The notes under the pieces were generated by a model. The model did no database searches. It was not told where the DNA came from and was given only the letters and a program-made list of their open reading frames with translations. A stretch of 40,376 nt of DNA from an uncultured Succinivibrionaceae bacterium. GTDB lineage: Bacteria > Pseudomonadota > Gammaproteobacteria > Enterobacterales > Succinivibrionaceae. Position 1 is the stretch's first letter; every line of letters starts with the position of its first letter. This document shows, piece by piece, positions 33,860 to 40,376 of this stretch. The stretch lies in NCBI GenBank assembly GCA_944389835.1, contig CALXNU010000012.1, positions 1-40,376 of the forward strand, written 5' to 3'. Made by a program: the position numbers and the translations under genes.

Positions 33860-34363
33860 ATGGATACGCTAAGCGGTTTTAATACCAAAGTACAAGACGT
33901 TGAAGATCGTTATCAATGGATTAACGAGATGATTAAATCTCGTCAAAACCTTGTTGTCGCCTATATGGAGCTTCTTAAAAAGCTACATTCAAACTCCTCT
34001 TTTGTGCATAGCGACGAACTTAAAGAAAAGCTAACTTCTTTTTGTGAAGACATTATTGATTATGTTTCACATGGTCATTTTGATCTTTACCCCAAAATTA
34101 TCGCTTTAATTGAAAATGCATCGGGTAGATCTCTGTCTATTGCCCATAGAGTTTTACCTAGAATTGAAAAAACCACCGACTTTTTAATGCGTTTTAGTGA
34201 TCGCTATAGTGAAGCTTCTGAAAATGAAGATTACCAAGGCTTAGTAGCAGATCTTGAAAATGTTGGATCTTTTTTAGAGCAACGTTTTAAAAATGAAGAT
34301 CGCTTGATTATTGGCCTGCGTCTGGTACATACTATAGTATCTACTCCAGTTCAGTCTAAATAA
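33860..34363 (+). CDS. rsd: Rsd/AlgQ-family anti-sigma70 factor
   Basis: A 167-residue all-helical protein matching Rsd (regulator of sigma D): RQNLVVAYMELLKKL near 28-42, FCEDIIDYVSHGHFDLYPKI near 66-85 and SFLEQRFKNEDRLI near 137-150 align with remembered E. coli Rsd blocks. Rsd binds free sigma70 region 4 and shifts polymerase toward alternative sigma factors in stationary phase; in E. coli it also stimulates SpoT. GAGGG lies eight bases before the ATG. It is 17 bases ahead of a PilZ gene. Confidence 0.87.
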   Translation: MDTLSGFNTKVQDVEDRYQWINEMIKSRQNLVVAYMELLKKLHSNSSFVHSDELKEKLTSFCEDIIDYVSHGHFDLYPKIIALIENASGRSLSIAHRVLPRIEKTTDFLMRFSDRYSEASENEDYQGLVADLENVGSFLEQRFKNEDRLIIGLRLVHTIVSTPVQSK

Positions 34364-34380
34364 AAGAAAGGATTAAAGAC

Positions 34381-34770
34381 ATGGACAATATGCAAGAGAG
34401 ACGTAAGTATTCTCGCGTCATCATGCAGTTGAGAGGCTTTTTACAAGCTGAAAATGGCTCACAACTGATCCCTGTAAAAATCTTAGACGTAAGTCTTAAG
34501 GGTGCCCTAGTTGAATTGCCTGCAGATCAAAATGTGCAGATCTTTGTAGGCCAACGTTATATTTGTACGTTTGCATTAGATGTAAGCGCTAAAATTGTCA
34601 TGCACATGGCCTGCCGCCACTCAGCAAATAAGAGAGTCGGCCTTGAATGTGTAAACACTGATGCTTCATCTATTACACACTTAAAGCGCTTAATTGAACT
34701 TAATGTTGGTAAATCAGAACTTATTAATCGCCAATTAAGTGAGCTTATGGAAAGTCGTAACTACGATTAA
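34381..34770 (+). CDS. PilZ-domain (c-di-GMP-binding) protein
   Basis: A 129-residue single-domain PilZ protein. Both ligand motifs are intact: R8-x-x-x-R12 in RRKYSR and D36-x-S-x-x-G41 in DVSLKGA, so c-di-GMP binding is expected. No enzyme or membrane domain is attached, so it probably acts on a protein partner. AGGA lies eight bases before the ATG. It follows rsd in what looks like a two-gene operon and ends three bases short of the convergent radA stop, with no terminator visible between. Confidence 0.87.
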   Translation: MDNMQERRKYSRVIMQLRGFLQAENGSQLIPVKILDVSLKGALVELPADQNVQIFVGQRYICTFALDVSAKIVMHMACRHSANKRVGLECVNTDASSITHLKRLIELNVGKSELINRQLSELMESRNYD

Positions 34771-34773
34771 ACC

Positions 34774-36153
34774 TTAGTGAACTAATTCAATTAATTCGTC
34801 CACACGACGCACTGCGTGTATTTCCATATCAGGTGAAATTTTACGTGGTGCGTTATCATATGGCACAATAAAACGCTTAAACCCCTGCTTATAAGCCTCA
34901 GCAATTCTCTCCTGTCCTGAGGGGACTGGACGTATTTCTCCGGTAAGGCCTATTTCACCAAAAGCAATCGTGGTTCTATCTATCGCAATTCCTTTAAAAG
35001 ATGACAGTAAAGCTAAAGCTAAAGGCACATCAGAGGCTGTTTCTTCAACCTTTACACCACCTACTACATTTACAAACACATCTTGATCTGCAAGCTGACA
35101 ACCTGCATGACGATGCAAAACAGAAAGAAGCATGGCCAAACGATTAGGATCAGTACCTAAAGATAGGCGTCTTGGATTTCCATATTGCGAATAATCAACT
35201 AAGGCCTGCAATTCAACTAAGAGAGGACGAGTGCCTTCCCAAACCACCATGGCAAGGGATCCTGGTGCTAATTTTTCTTGGCGATTTAAAAATATTGCAG
35301 AAGGATTTCTAACCTCTTTTAAACCACTATCGGTCATCGCAAAGACGCCAATTTCATTGACTGCGCCAAAGCGATTTTTATGACAGCGCAAAGTTCTAAA
35401 TCTAGGATCATTTCCTGACTCTAAAATAACAGAGCAATCAACACAGTGCTCTAAGATCTTAGGACCTGCTAAAGTGCCATCTTTAGTAACATGTCCTACC
35501 ATAAACACTGCAATATTAGTCTTCTTCGCAAATTGCGTTAAAGCCGCGGCGCTTTCTCTTACTTGCGACACAGAACCTGGTGCTGATTCCACACCACTTA
35601 CATGCATTACCTGAATTGAATCAACTACTAAAACTTGCGGAGCTACGCCTGTAGTTAAAGTACAAATATTATCAATAGAGGTTTCTGCTGCAACTTGCAC
35701 ATTATTTGTAGGCAAACCTAAGCGATGAGCTCGCATTGCAACCTGCTCTAAAGATTCCTCACCTGTAACATATAAAACTTTTACATGCTCAGAAATCCTG
35801 CACACCGTCTGCAAAAGCAAAGTTGATTTTCCAGCACCTGGATTTCCACCAATTAAAACCACAGATCCTGGAACAATGCCGCCACCTAAAACACGATCAA
35901 ACTCTTGATAGGTTGAAGGTATTCTTTGTGTTCCTTGAATTTTAACTTGAGATAAAGATGAGACTCCACTTCCGGCAGCGCCTGCAAAACCTGACAGCGC
36001 CCTTTGCGCTACCGCAGCTCCCGCATTAGGAGCCTCAGTAATCTTTTGCTCACTTATGGTGTTCCATTCCCCACACTCGCGGCACTGTCCTTGCCATCTT
36101 GCGTATTTTGCACCACAGCTTGCACAAATATAAACAGTTTTTGTTTTAGCCAA
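34774..36153 (-). CDS. radA: DNA repair protein RadA
   Basis: A 459-residue RadA (Sms), a hexameric ATPase that drives branch migration in recombination. The N-terminal zinc finger has C10, C13, C24 and C27, the RecA-like Walker A is GGNPGAGKST (102-111), the RadA-specific KNRFG motif is near 258-262, and a Lon-protease-like C-terminal domain begins around 350. The start is TTG with AAGGAAG upstream. It lies 15 bases after serB, the same serB-radA order as E. coli. Confidence 0.97.
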   Translation of the reverse strand: MAKTKTVYICASCGAKYARWQGQCRECGEWNTISEQKITEAPNAGAAVAQRALSGFAGAAGSGVSSLSQVKIQGTQRIPSTYQEFDRVLGGGIVPGSVVLIGGNPGAGKSTLLLQTVCRISEHVKVLYVTGEESLEQVAMRAHRLGLPTNNVQVAAETSIDNICTLTTGVAPQVLVVDSIQVMHVSGVESAPGSVSQVRESAAALTQFAKKTNIAVFMVGHVTKDGTLAGPKILEHCVDCSVILESGNDPRFRTLRCHKNRFGAVNEIGVFAMTDSGLKEVRNPSAIFLNRQEKLAPGSLAMVVWEGTRPLLVELQALVDYSQYGNPRRLSLGTDPNRLAMLLSVLHRHAGCQLADQDVFVNVVGGVKVEETASDVPLALALLSSFKGIAIDRTTIAFGEIGLTGEIRPVPSGQERIAEAYKQGFKRFIVPYDNAPRKISPDMEIHAVRRVDELIELVH

Positions 36154-36168
36154 GAAACACTTCCTTGC

Positions 36169-37104
36169 TTAAGCTATTTGATGATTAAGCTCTAAAAGTA
36201 ACCATACCGCAGCTAAATTAGAGTAAGACAAGGCATATTCAGCCTCCTGAACAACTTTTGGTTTAGCATGATAGGCTATACCTAAAGATGCCTCTTTTAT
36301 CATTTGTAAATCATTTGCCCCATCCCCTATCACAATACTTTGCAGAGTATTTATCTTAAAGTCAGCTAAAGCTTGCAATAAAGCCTGTCGCTTACCCTTA
36401 GCATCAACAATTTCACCTACTACCTTTCCGGTAAATTTATCATCAATGATCTCAAGAGTATTAGCCTTTATTACCTCAAGACCATACTCTTTATCAATCT
36501 CACTTATAAGCTGTGTAAAGCCACCTGAGGCAATACCCCTCACCCAAGATCTTGATTTTAACATGGGCAATAAAACCTCAAGACCTTGAGTTCTTTGCAT
36601 AATACTTTTAACTTGATTTAAAACTAAGCTTGCACTTTCTTGAGATTTTAATTTTGCCACTCTAAGTTTTAAAGATGAGGCAAAATCAAGATGTCCTTGC
36701 ATAGCATTAGCGGTAATTGCAGCCACCTCATCGTATACTCCAAGGACTCTTGCAATCTCATCAATACCTTCAATTTGTACCGTGGTCATATCCATATCCA
36801 TAATTAAAATGCCACGCTCTTTAAGTGAAGGAATTTTAGAGAGCAATAAAACATCACACTCTAAATCAAGCTTACTTAAAAATTCTTTAAGCTTAAGTCT
36901 AACTTCCCTTACTTGCTCTTCTTTTATATTTAATTTATCAAAGGAGAAAATATGCCCATAGCGACATCCTGCTTGTAACTTTACGACATCACTATCTTGC
37001 TCTAAAAAGCCCATCTCCCTTAAAAAAGATAAAACTACTTGCCTTTTACTCTCAAAAAGTGGCGCTAATTTAAAATTATCAGAGACAAGAAAAAGAAAAG
37101 CCAT
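36169..37104 (-). CDS. serB: Phosphoserine phosphatase
   Basis: A 311-residue HAD phosphatase, the last step of serine synthesis. Motif I is MDMDMTT with D103 nucleophile and D105; the usual form is DMDST. The following IEGIDEIA lacks the Cys of the common IECIDEIA. Motif II is ASGGFTQ, and motifs III/IV are the GDGANDLQMI loop. An N-terminal region of about 90 residues corresponds to the ACT-like part of SerB. Its ATG directly abuts the TatD-family stop, indicating translational coupling. Confidence 0.94.
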   Translation of the reverse strand: MAFLFLVSDNFKLAPLFESKRQVVLSFLREMGFLEQDSDVVKLQAGCRYGHIFSFDKLNIKEEQVREVRLKLKEFLSKLDLECDVLLLSKIPSLKERGILIMDMDMTTVQIEGIDEIARVLGVYDEVAAITANAMQGHLDFASSLKLRVAKLKSQESASLVLNQVKSIMQRTQGLEVLLPMLKSRSWVRGIASGGFTQLISEIDKEYGLEVIKANTLEIIDDKFTGKVVGEIVDAKGKRQALLQALADFKINTLQSIVIGDGANDLQMIKEASLGIAYHAKPKVVQEAEYALSYSNLAAVWLLLELNHQIA

Positions 37105-37827
37105 TTACTTACCACCATATAAATTAAAGAAATTTTCTGAGATTTGATCTTCTAATGTTTTAGCACTCAAACCTTTAATCTTAGCAATTTTTTCAACTAA
37201 GGCATAAAGGCTATTAACATCATATGCCATTCTTTGAGCCTTTATTTCATCAAAATCACTTTCAACTAAGATCCGCTCTTTAGGCGTTATATAGAAGATC
37301 TCTTCCATCGTTGCAGTAATTTTGCTACTTGTACAAAAGCTTAAATAAAGATCTGCTCTAAGATAAGCTTTGATAGTTTCAACACTACCTTGCGCCCAAT
37401 GTACCATGCCACGTACTTTATAAAGCTTAACTAAAGATACTGCATCTTGACCGTGTGAAGTTAAATGAAAGCTTACCGGTAAATTTAACTTTGAGGCTAA
37501 TTCTAAATGTTTTTTTACCAACTCTTGTTGCAAAGTAAAATCTAAAGGACTTTTTTTATCAAAACCACACTCCCCAATGGCTCTTAAATTAGGATGTGCA
37601 GCAATTTTTTGTGCAAAATAAGAAAAATCCTCAAGATTCTTTATAAAACAAGGATGTAAACCTAGAGAGCAAAAGCCATTAAAGCTTTTTGCTAAATCTA
37701 AATTAATACTTAAATCATCAAGAGTGGTGCTTGAAGTGACAAAAGAACTCAAACCACAAGCTTTAGCTTGAGTAAGCAAAAGCTTGGGTTCTTTTAAACG
37801 CCCTAAATGAAGATGGGCATCTATCAT
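37105..37827 (-). CDS. TatD-family metal-dependent hydrolase (YjjV-like)
   Basis: A 240-residue TIM-barrel amidohydrolase-type nuclease of the TatD family. Metal ligands are all present: H5 and H7 (DAHLHL), E86 (GECGFD), H121, H143 and D190 (VESD). TatD proteins act as 3'-5' exonucleases or D-aminoacyl-tRNA-related hydrolases. In E. coli, the paralogue yjjV lies between prfC and serB, so this gene is probably its counterpart. It starts three bases after the prfC stop. Confidence 0.88.
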   Translation of the reverse strand: MIDAHLHLGRLKEPKLLLTQAKACGLSSFVTSSTTLDDLSINLDLAKSFNGFCSLGLHPCFIKNLEDFSYFAQKIAAHPNLRAIGECGFDKKSPLDFTLQQELVKKHLELASKLNLPVSFHLTSHGQDAVSLVKLYKVRGMVHWAQGSVETIKAYLRADLYLSFCTSSKITATMEEIFYITPKERILVESDFDEIKAQRMAYDVNSLYALVEKIAKIKGLSAKTLEDQISENFFNLYGGK

Positions 37828-37830
37828 TTA

Positions 37831-39414
37831 TCAATGCTCGCGCGTTGCATGGAAGGTCACCTTTGGATGACGCTCCTCAGTTAAAGATAAATTAACATTA
37901 GAGGTAGCCAAATAGGTAAGATTATCTCCACCATCTAAAGCTAACTGTTGCGGAACTTTGTTCTTTAACTCTTCAATGGCAACATTATCGCCTGTTACCC
38001 AGCGAGCGGTAGTTACAGAGACATTCTCATAAATCGCATCAACATTGTATTCATGCTTTAAGCGAGAGACGACCACATCAAACTGCAATACACCTACTGC
38101 TCCTACAATCAAATCGTTGTTAAGAAGAGGTCTGAAAACCTGTACCGCGCCTTCTTCTGATAATTGCACTAAACCTTTAAGCAATTGCTTTTGCTTTAAA
38201 GGATCTTTAAGTCTAATTCTTCTAAAAAGCTCTGGGGCGAAATTTGGAATACCACTAAAGTGTAATTGCTCACCTTCAGTAAAAGTATCGCCAATACGAA
38301 TCGTACCATGATTATGAATACCGATAATATCGCCTGCCACAGCAGAGGTTGCCATTTCTCTCTCCCCTGCCATGAAAGTTACAGCATCAGAGACTTGCAT
38401 ATCACGGCCAATTCTTACATGATGCATCTTCATGCCCTTGCGATAGCTACCTGAAACTAAGCGCATAAAAGCAATACGATCACGATGCTTTGGATCCATA
38501 TTAGCTTGGATCTTAAAAATAAAGCCCGTAAGCTTATCTTCAGTTGCTAAAACTTCTCTCGTATCAGCTTGTCTATTTAAAGGTGCAGGAGCCCATGAAG
38601 TTAATCCATCTAACATGAAATCCACACCAAAATTACCTAAAGCTGTACCAAAAAATACCGGGGTAAGTTCACCGCTTAAAAAAGCCTCTTCATCAAATGG
38701 ATTTGAACCACCCTTAATAAGCTCCATATCCTCACGTAATTTAGCGGCTAAATCCTCACCTACTGCGGCATCTAAGTCAGGATTATCTAAGCCTTTAATA
38801 CTTCTTCGCTCTTGAATATGAAAACCTTCACCTGAATGGTAAAGAAAAACTTCATCCTTTTGAATATGATAAATACCTTTAAATGATTTACCAGATCCAA
38901 TTGGCCAAGTGATTGGTGCACATAAAATATTTAACTCAGACTCAACCTCATCTAGAAGTTCTAAAGGATCTCTTGTCTCTCTATCTAACTTGTTCATAAA
39001 AGTGAGAATTGGAGTATCACGAAGCCTTGTTACTTCCATTAACTTACGTGTTCTCTCCTCTACACCTTTAGCAGCATCAATCACCATCAGACAAGAGTCG
39101 ACAGCTGTCAAAACGCGATAAGTATCTTCAGAGAAGTCCTCATGTCCTGGGGTATCTAACAGATTTACCACGCACCCATTATATGGAAATTGCATAACTG
39201 AAGTGGTAACAGAGATACCACGCTCTTTTTCCATTGCCATCCAATCAGAATGAGCAAAGGCTCCGGTACTGCCTCGACCTTTGACTTCACCTGCTCTTTG
39301 AATCACAGAGCCAAATAAAAGCACCTTTTCAGTAATGGTTGTCTTACCAGCATCTGGGTGCGAAATAATGGCAAAAGTACGCCTTTTGGAAATTTCCTGA
39401 CTGATATTCGACAT
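37831..39414 (-). CDS. prfC: Peptide chain release factor 3
   Basis: A 527-residue translational GTPase RF3, which removes RF1/RF2 from the ribosome after termination. G1 is HPDAGKTT (19-26), G3 DTPGHEDF, G4 NKLDRE and the switch region [12 protein letters not shown] with S in place of the EF-G pattern. The RF3 C-terminal domain and length match E. coli PrfC. First gene of the prfC-tatD-serB-radA operon. Confidence 0.97.
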   Translation of the reverse strand: MSNISQEISKRRTFAIISHPDAGKTTITEKVLLFGSVIQRAGEVKGRGSTGAFAHSDWMAMEKERGISVTTSVMQFPYNGCVVNLLDTPGHEDFSEDTYRVLTAVDSCLMVIDAAKGVEERTRKLMEVTRLRDTPILTFMNKLDRETRDPLELLDEVESELNILCAPITWPIGSGKSFKGIYHIQKDEVFLYHSGEGFHIQERRSIKGLDNPDLDAAVGEDLAAKLREDMELIKGGSNPFDEEAFLSGELTPVFFGTALGNFGVDFMLDGLTSWAPAPLNRQADTREVLATEDKLTGFIFKIQANMDPKHRDRIAFMRLVSGSYRKGMKMHHVRIGRDMQVSDAVTFMAGEREMATSAVAGDIIGIHNHGTIRIGDTFTEGEQLHFSGIPNFAPELFRRIRLKDPLKQKQLLKGLVQLSEEGAVQVFRPLLNNDLIVGAVGVLQFDVVVSRLKHEYNVDAIYENVSVTTARWVTGDNVAIEELKNKVPQQLALDGGDNLTYLATSNVNLSLTEERHPKVTFHATREH

Positions 39415-39517
39415 GGTTATTTTTATGCTCTAACTGAAGACTCACGCCTTGCTTAAAGAAAAGAAAAAAACTTAAAACTTCCTGTGTTAATCCTAAGTTT
39501 TAGGTGCTATATTTTCC

Positions 39518-39523
39518 TATAAT
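39518..39523 (+). promoter_or_regulatory. -10 box of the small secreted protein gene
   Basis: Consensus TATAAT, 36 bases before the ATG at 39559. No good -35 box is visible. Confidence 0.45.
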
Positions 39524-39558
39524 GTGACATATTTCTCAAGTTTATTTTGGAGGTGCAC

Positions 39559-39786
39559 ATGCGTTTCTTTCTTCTAGCACTTCTTTGCTCAACTTTTACC
39601 GTGAGCGCCTATGCTGTGCCATACCAAATTCCTGATCCTACGCCAGGCGTTTGTACCAATGATGGAATTTTTGATGAGCTTTCAGAAAAATTAGGAGATG
39701 GAACTTTACACACTGAAGATGATCTCCTTGCAAGCCTTGACTTTGTTCAAGAATGTGAAGCTTTTAGATATAAAAAAAGAAATTAG
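39559..39786 (+). CDS. Small secreted Cys-containing protein, unrecognised
   Basis: 75 residues. A clear signal peptide (RFFLLALLCSTFTVSAYA, cleavage after AYA) leaves a mature chain of about 56 residues, acidic in the middle, with two Cys (GVC near the start, QEC near the end) that could form a disulfide. The ATG at 39559 has a strong GGAGG five bases upstream; an earlier TTG at 39547 would place the start inside the spacer. I recognise no family. Its promoter, RBS and signal peptide make it a real gene. Confidence 0.7.
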   Translation: MRFFLLALLCSTFTVSAYAVPYQIPDPTPGVCTNDGIFDELSEKLGDGTLHTEDDLLASLDFVQECEAFRYKKRN

Positions 39787-39857
39787 TCTTACTAATTAGA
39801 AAAATCTGTCCTAAACTAGCTTTTTAAAAGTTTTTTTAATTTTTTGTAAAAAATTCG

Positions 39858-39885
39858 TTGACAGATAAAAAAGAATCAATATAAT
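39858..39885 (+). promoter_or_regulatory. Consensus sigma70 promoter of the tRNA-Ala cluster
   Basis: TTGACA (39858-39863) and TATAAT (39880-39885), spacing 16, followed by a GC-rich discriminator (GGGC), typical of stable-RNA promoters under stringent control. The first tRNA starts 20 bases after the -10 box. Confidence 0.88.
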
Positions 39886-39905
39886 GGGCATCACTTTCTT
39901 GAGTT

Positions 39906-39981
<76 letters not shown>

Positions 39982-40001
39982 GAACTTAAGAAGTTACCCG
40001 T

Positions 40002-40077
40002 GGGGGTATAGCTCAGTTGGGAGAGCACCTGCTTTGCAAGCAGGATGTCAGCGGTTCGATCCCGCTTACCTCCACCA
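40002..40077 (+). tRNA. tRNA-Ala(UGC), copy 1
   Basis: 76 bases with encoded CCA. The anticodon arm is CCTGC-TTTGCAA-GCAGG (anticodon TGC), acceptor GGGGGTA/TACCTCC with the G3-U70 pair. Confidence 0.97.
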
Positions 40078-40082
40078 CATTT

Positions 40083-40158
<76 letters not shown>

Positions 40159-40178
40159 GAACTTAAGAAGTTACCCGT

Positions 40179-40254
40179 GGGGGTATAGCTCAGTTGGGAG
40201 AGCACCTGCTTTGCAAGCAGGATGTCAGCGGTTCGATCCCGCTTACCTCCACCA
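40179..40254 (+). tRNA. tRNA-Ala(UGC), copy 2
   Basis: Identical to the copy at 40002-40077. Last gene in the cluster. Confidence 0.97.
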
Positions 40255-40322
40255 ATCCCTGATTTTTTATCTTAAGTCTTAAATTTACCTTCAGTGTCTA
40301 ACCTAGATCATTCTAATTAAAT

Positions 40323-40346
40323 ATGGGTACTTTTGTGCCCATGTTT
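40323..40346 (+). terminator. Possible terminator of the tRNA cluster
   Basis: ATGGGTAC (40323-40330), loop TTTT, GTGCCCAT (40335-40342) with one G-U pair, followed only by GTTT. It is the sole hairpin seen after the last tRNA. Confidence 0.45.
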
Positions 40347-40376
40347 AATGCCAAATTTATTATAACTTACATCTTT

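Overview
The window reads as a chromosomal segment of a low-GC gammaproteobacterium. The pointers are a complete lolCDE operon (Gram-negative lipoprotein export), an Rsd-type anti-sigma70 protein (a gammaproteobacterial family), a DUF416/YjaG protein, yegU/yegV orthologues, HU beside purHD, and a prfC-tatD-serB-radA run that looks like a condensed version of the E. coli order. AT-rich intergenic DNA and a fermentative-looking amino-acid and nucleoside gene set would fit Succinivibrionaceae (Anaerobiospirillum/Succinivibrio-like). That placement is inference only.

Layout. 1-1.62 kb: a solitary TnpB gene of the IS1341 type with probable guide-RNA hairpins at its 3' end. 2.0-6.7 kb: amino-acid genes: a PatB/MalY C-S lyase, O-acetylhomoserine sulfhydrylase (MetY), an orphan amino-acid-binding protein and an AzlCD exporter. 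7.0-12.3 kb: a sugar/nucleoside module: a GntR/HutC regulator, a YegU-like ADP-ribosylglycohydrolase-family protein, a YegV-like PfkB kinase and an NCS1 permease in one operon, then a separate ribokinase. The operon promoter has a near-consensus CRP site and a perfect TTGTATATACAA operator. 12.4-14.1 kb: alkylation-repair genes (ogt and an AlkA-like glycosylase) divergent from a MerR regulator broken by a frameshift in an A8 tract. 14.2 kb: tRNA-Pro(UGG). 14.5-18.2 kb: lolCDE plus a DJ-1/YajL protein.

18.3-23.3 kb, minus strand: a YddA/SbmA-type ABC exporter with a Cof-like phosphatase, phosphoglucomutase, and HU. 23.8-26.7 kb: purHD. 26.7-31.7 kb, minus strand: a YjaG-family protein and a 1385-residue SNF2-type ATPase. 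31.9-34.8 kb: a MepM-like M23 endopeptidase behind a structured leader, then rsd and a PilZ protein. 34.8-39.4 kb, minus strand: prfC-tatD-serB-radA. The end holds a 75-residue secreted Cys-containing protein and four alternating tRNA-Ala genes (GGC, UGC, GGC, UGC) from a tandem duplication behind a consensus sigma70 promoter.

Most of the window is housekeeping. The parts most worth testing are the yegUV-like catabolic module with its promoter logic, the TnpB that lacks the usual RuvC-II Glu and zinc ribbon, the A8-frameshifted MerR, the YjaG-SNF2 pair and the mepM leader. No database search was run; family calls rest on remembered motifs and remembered E. coli homologues.
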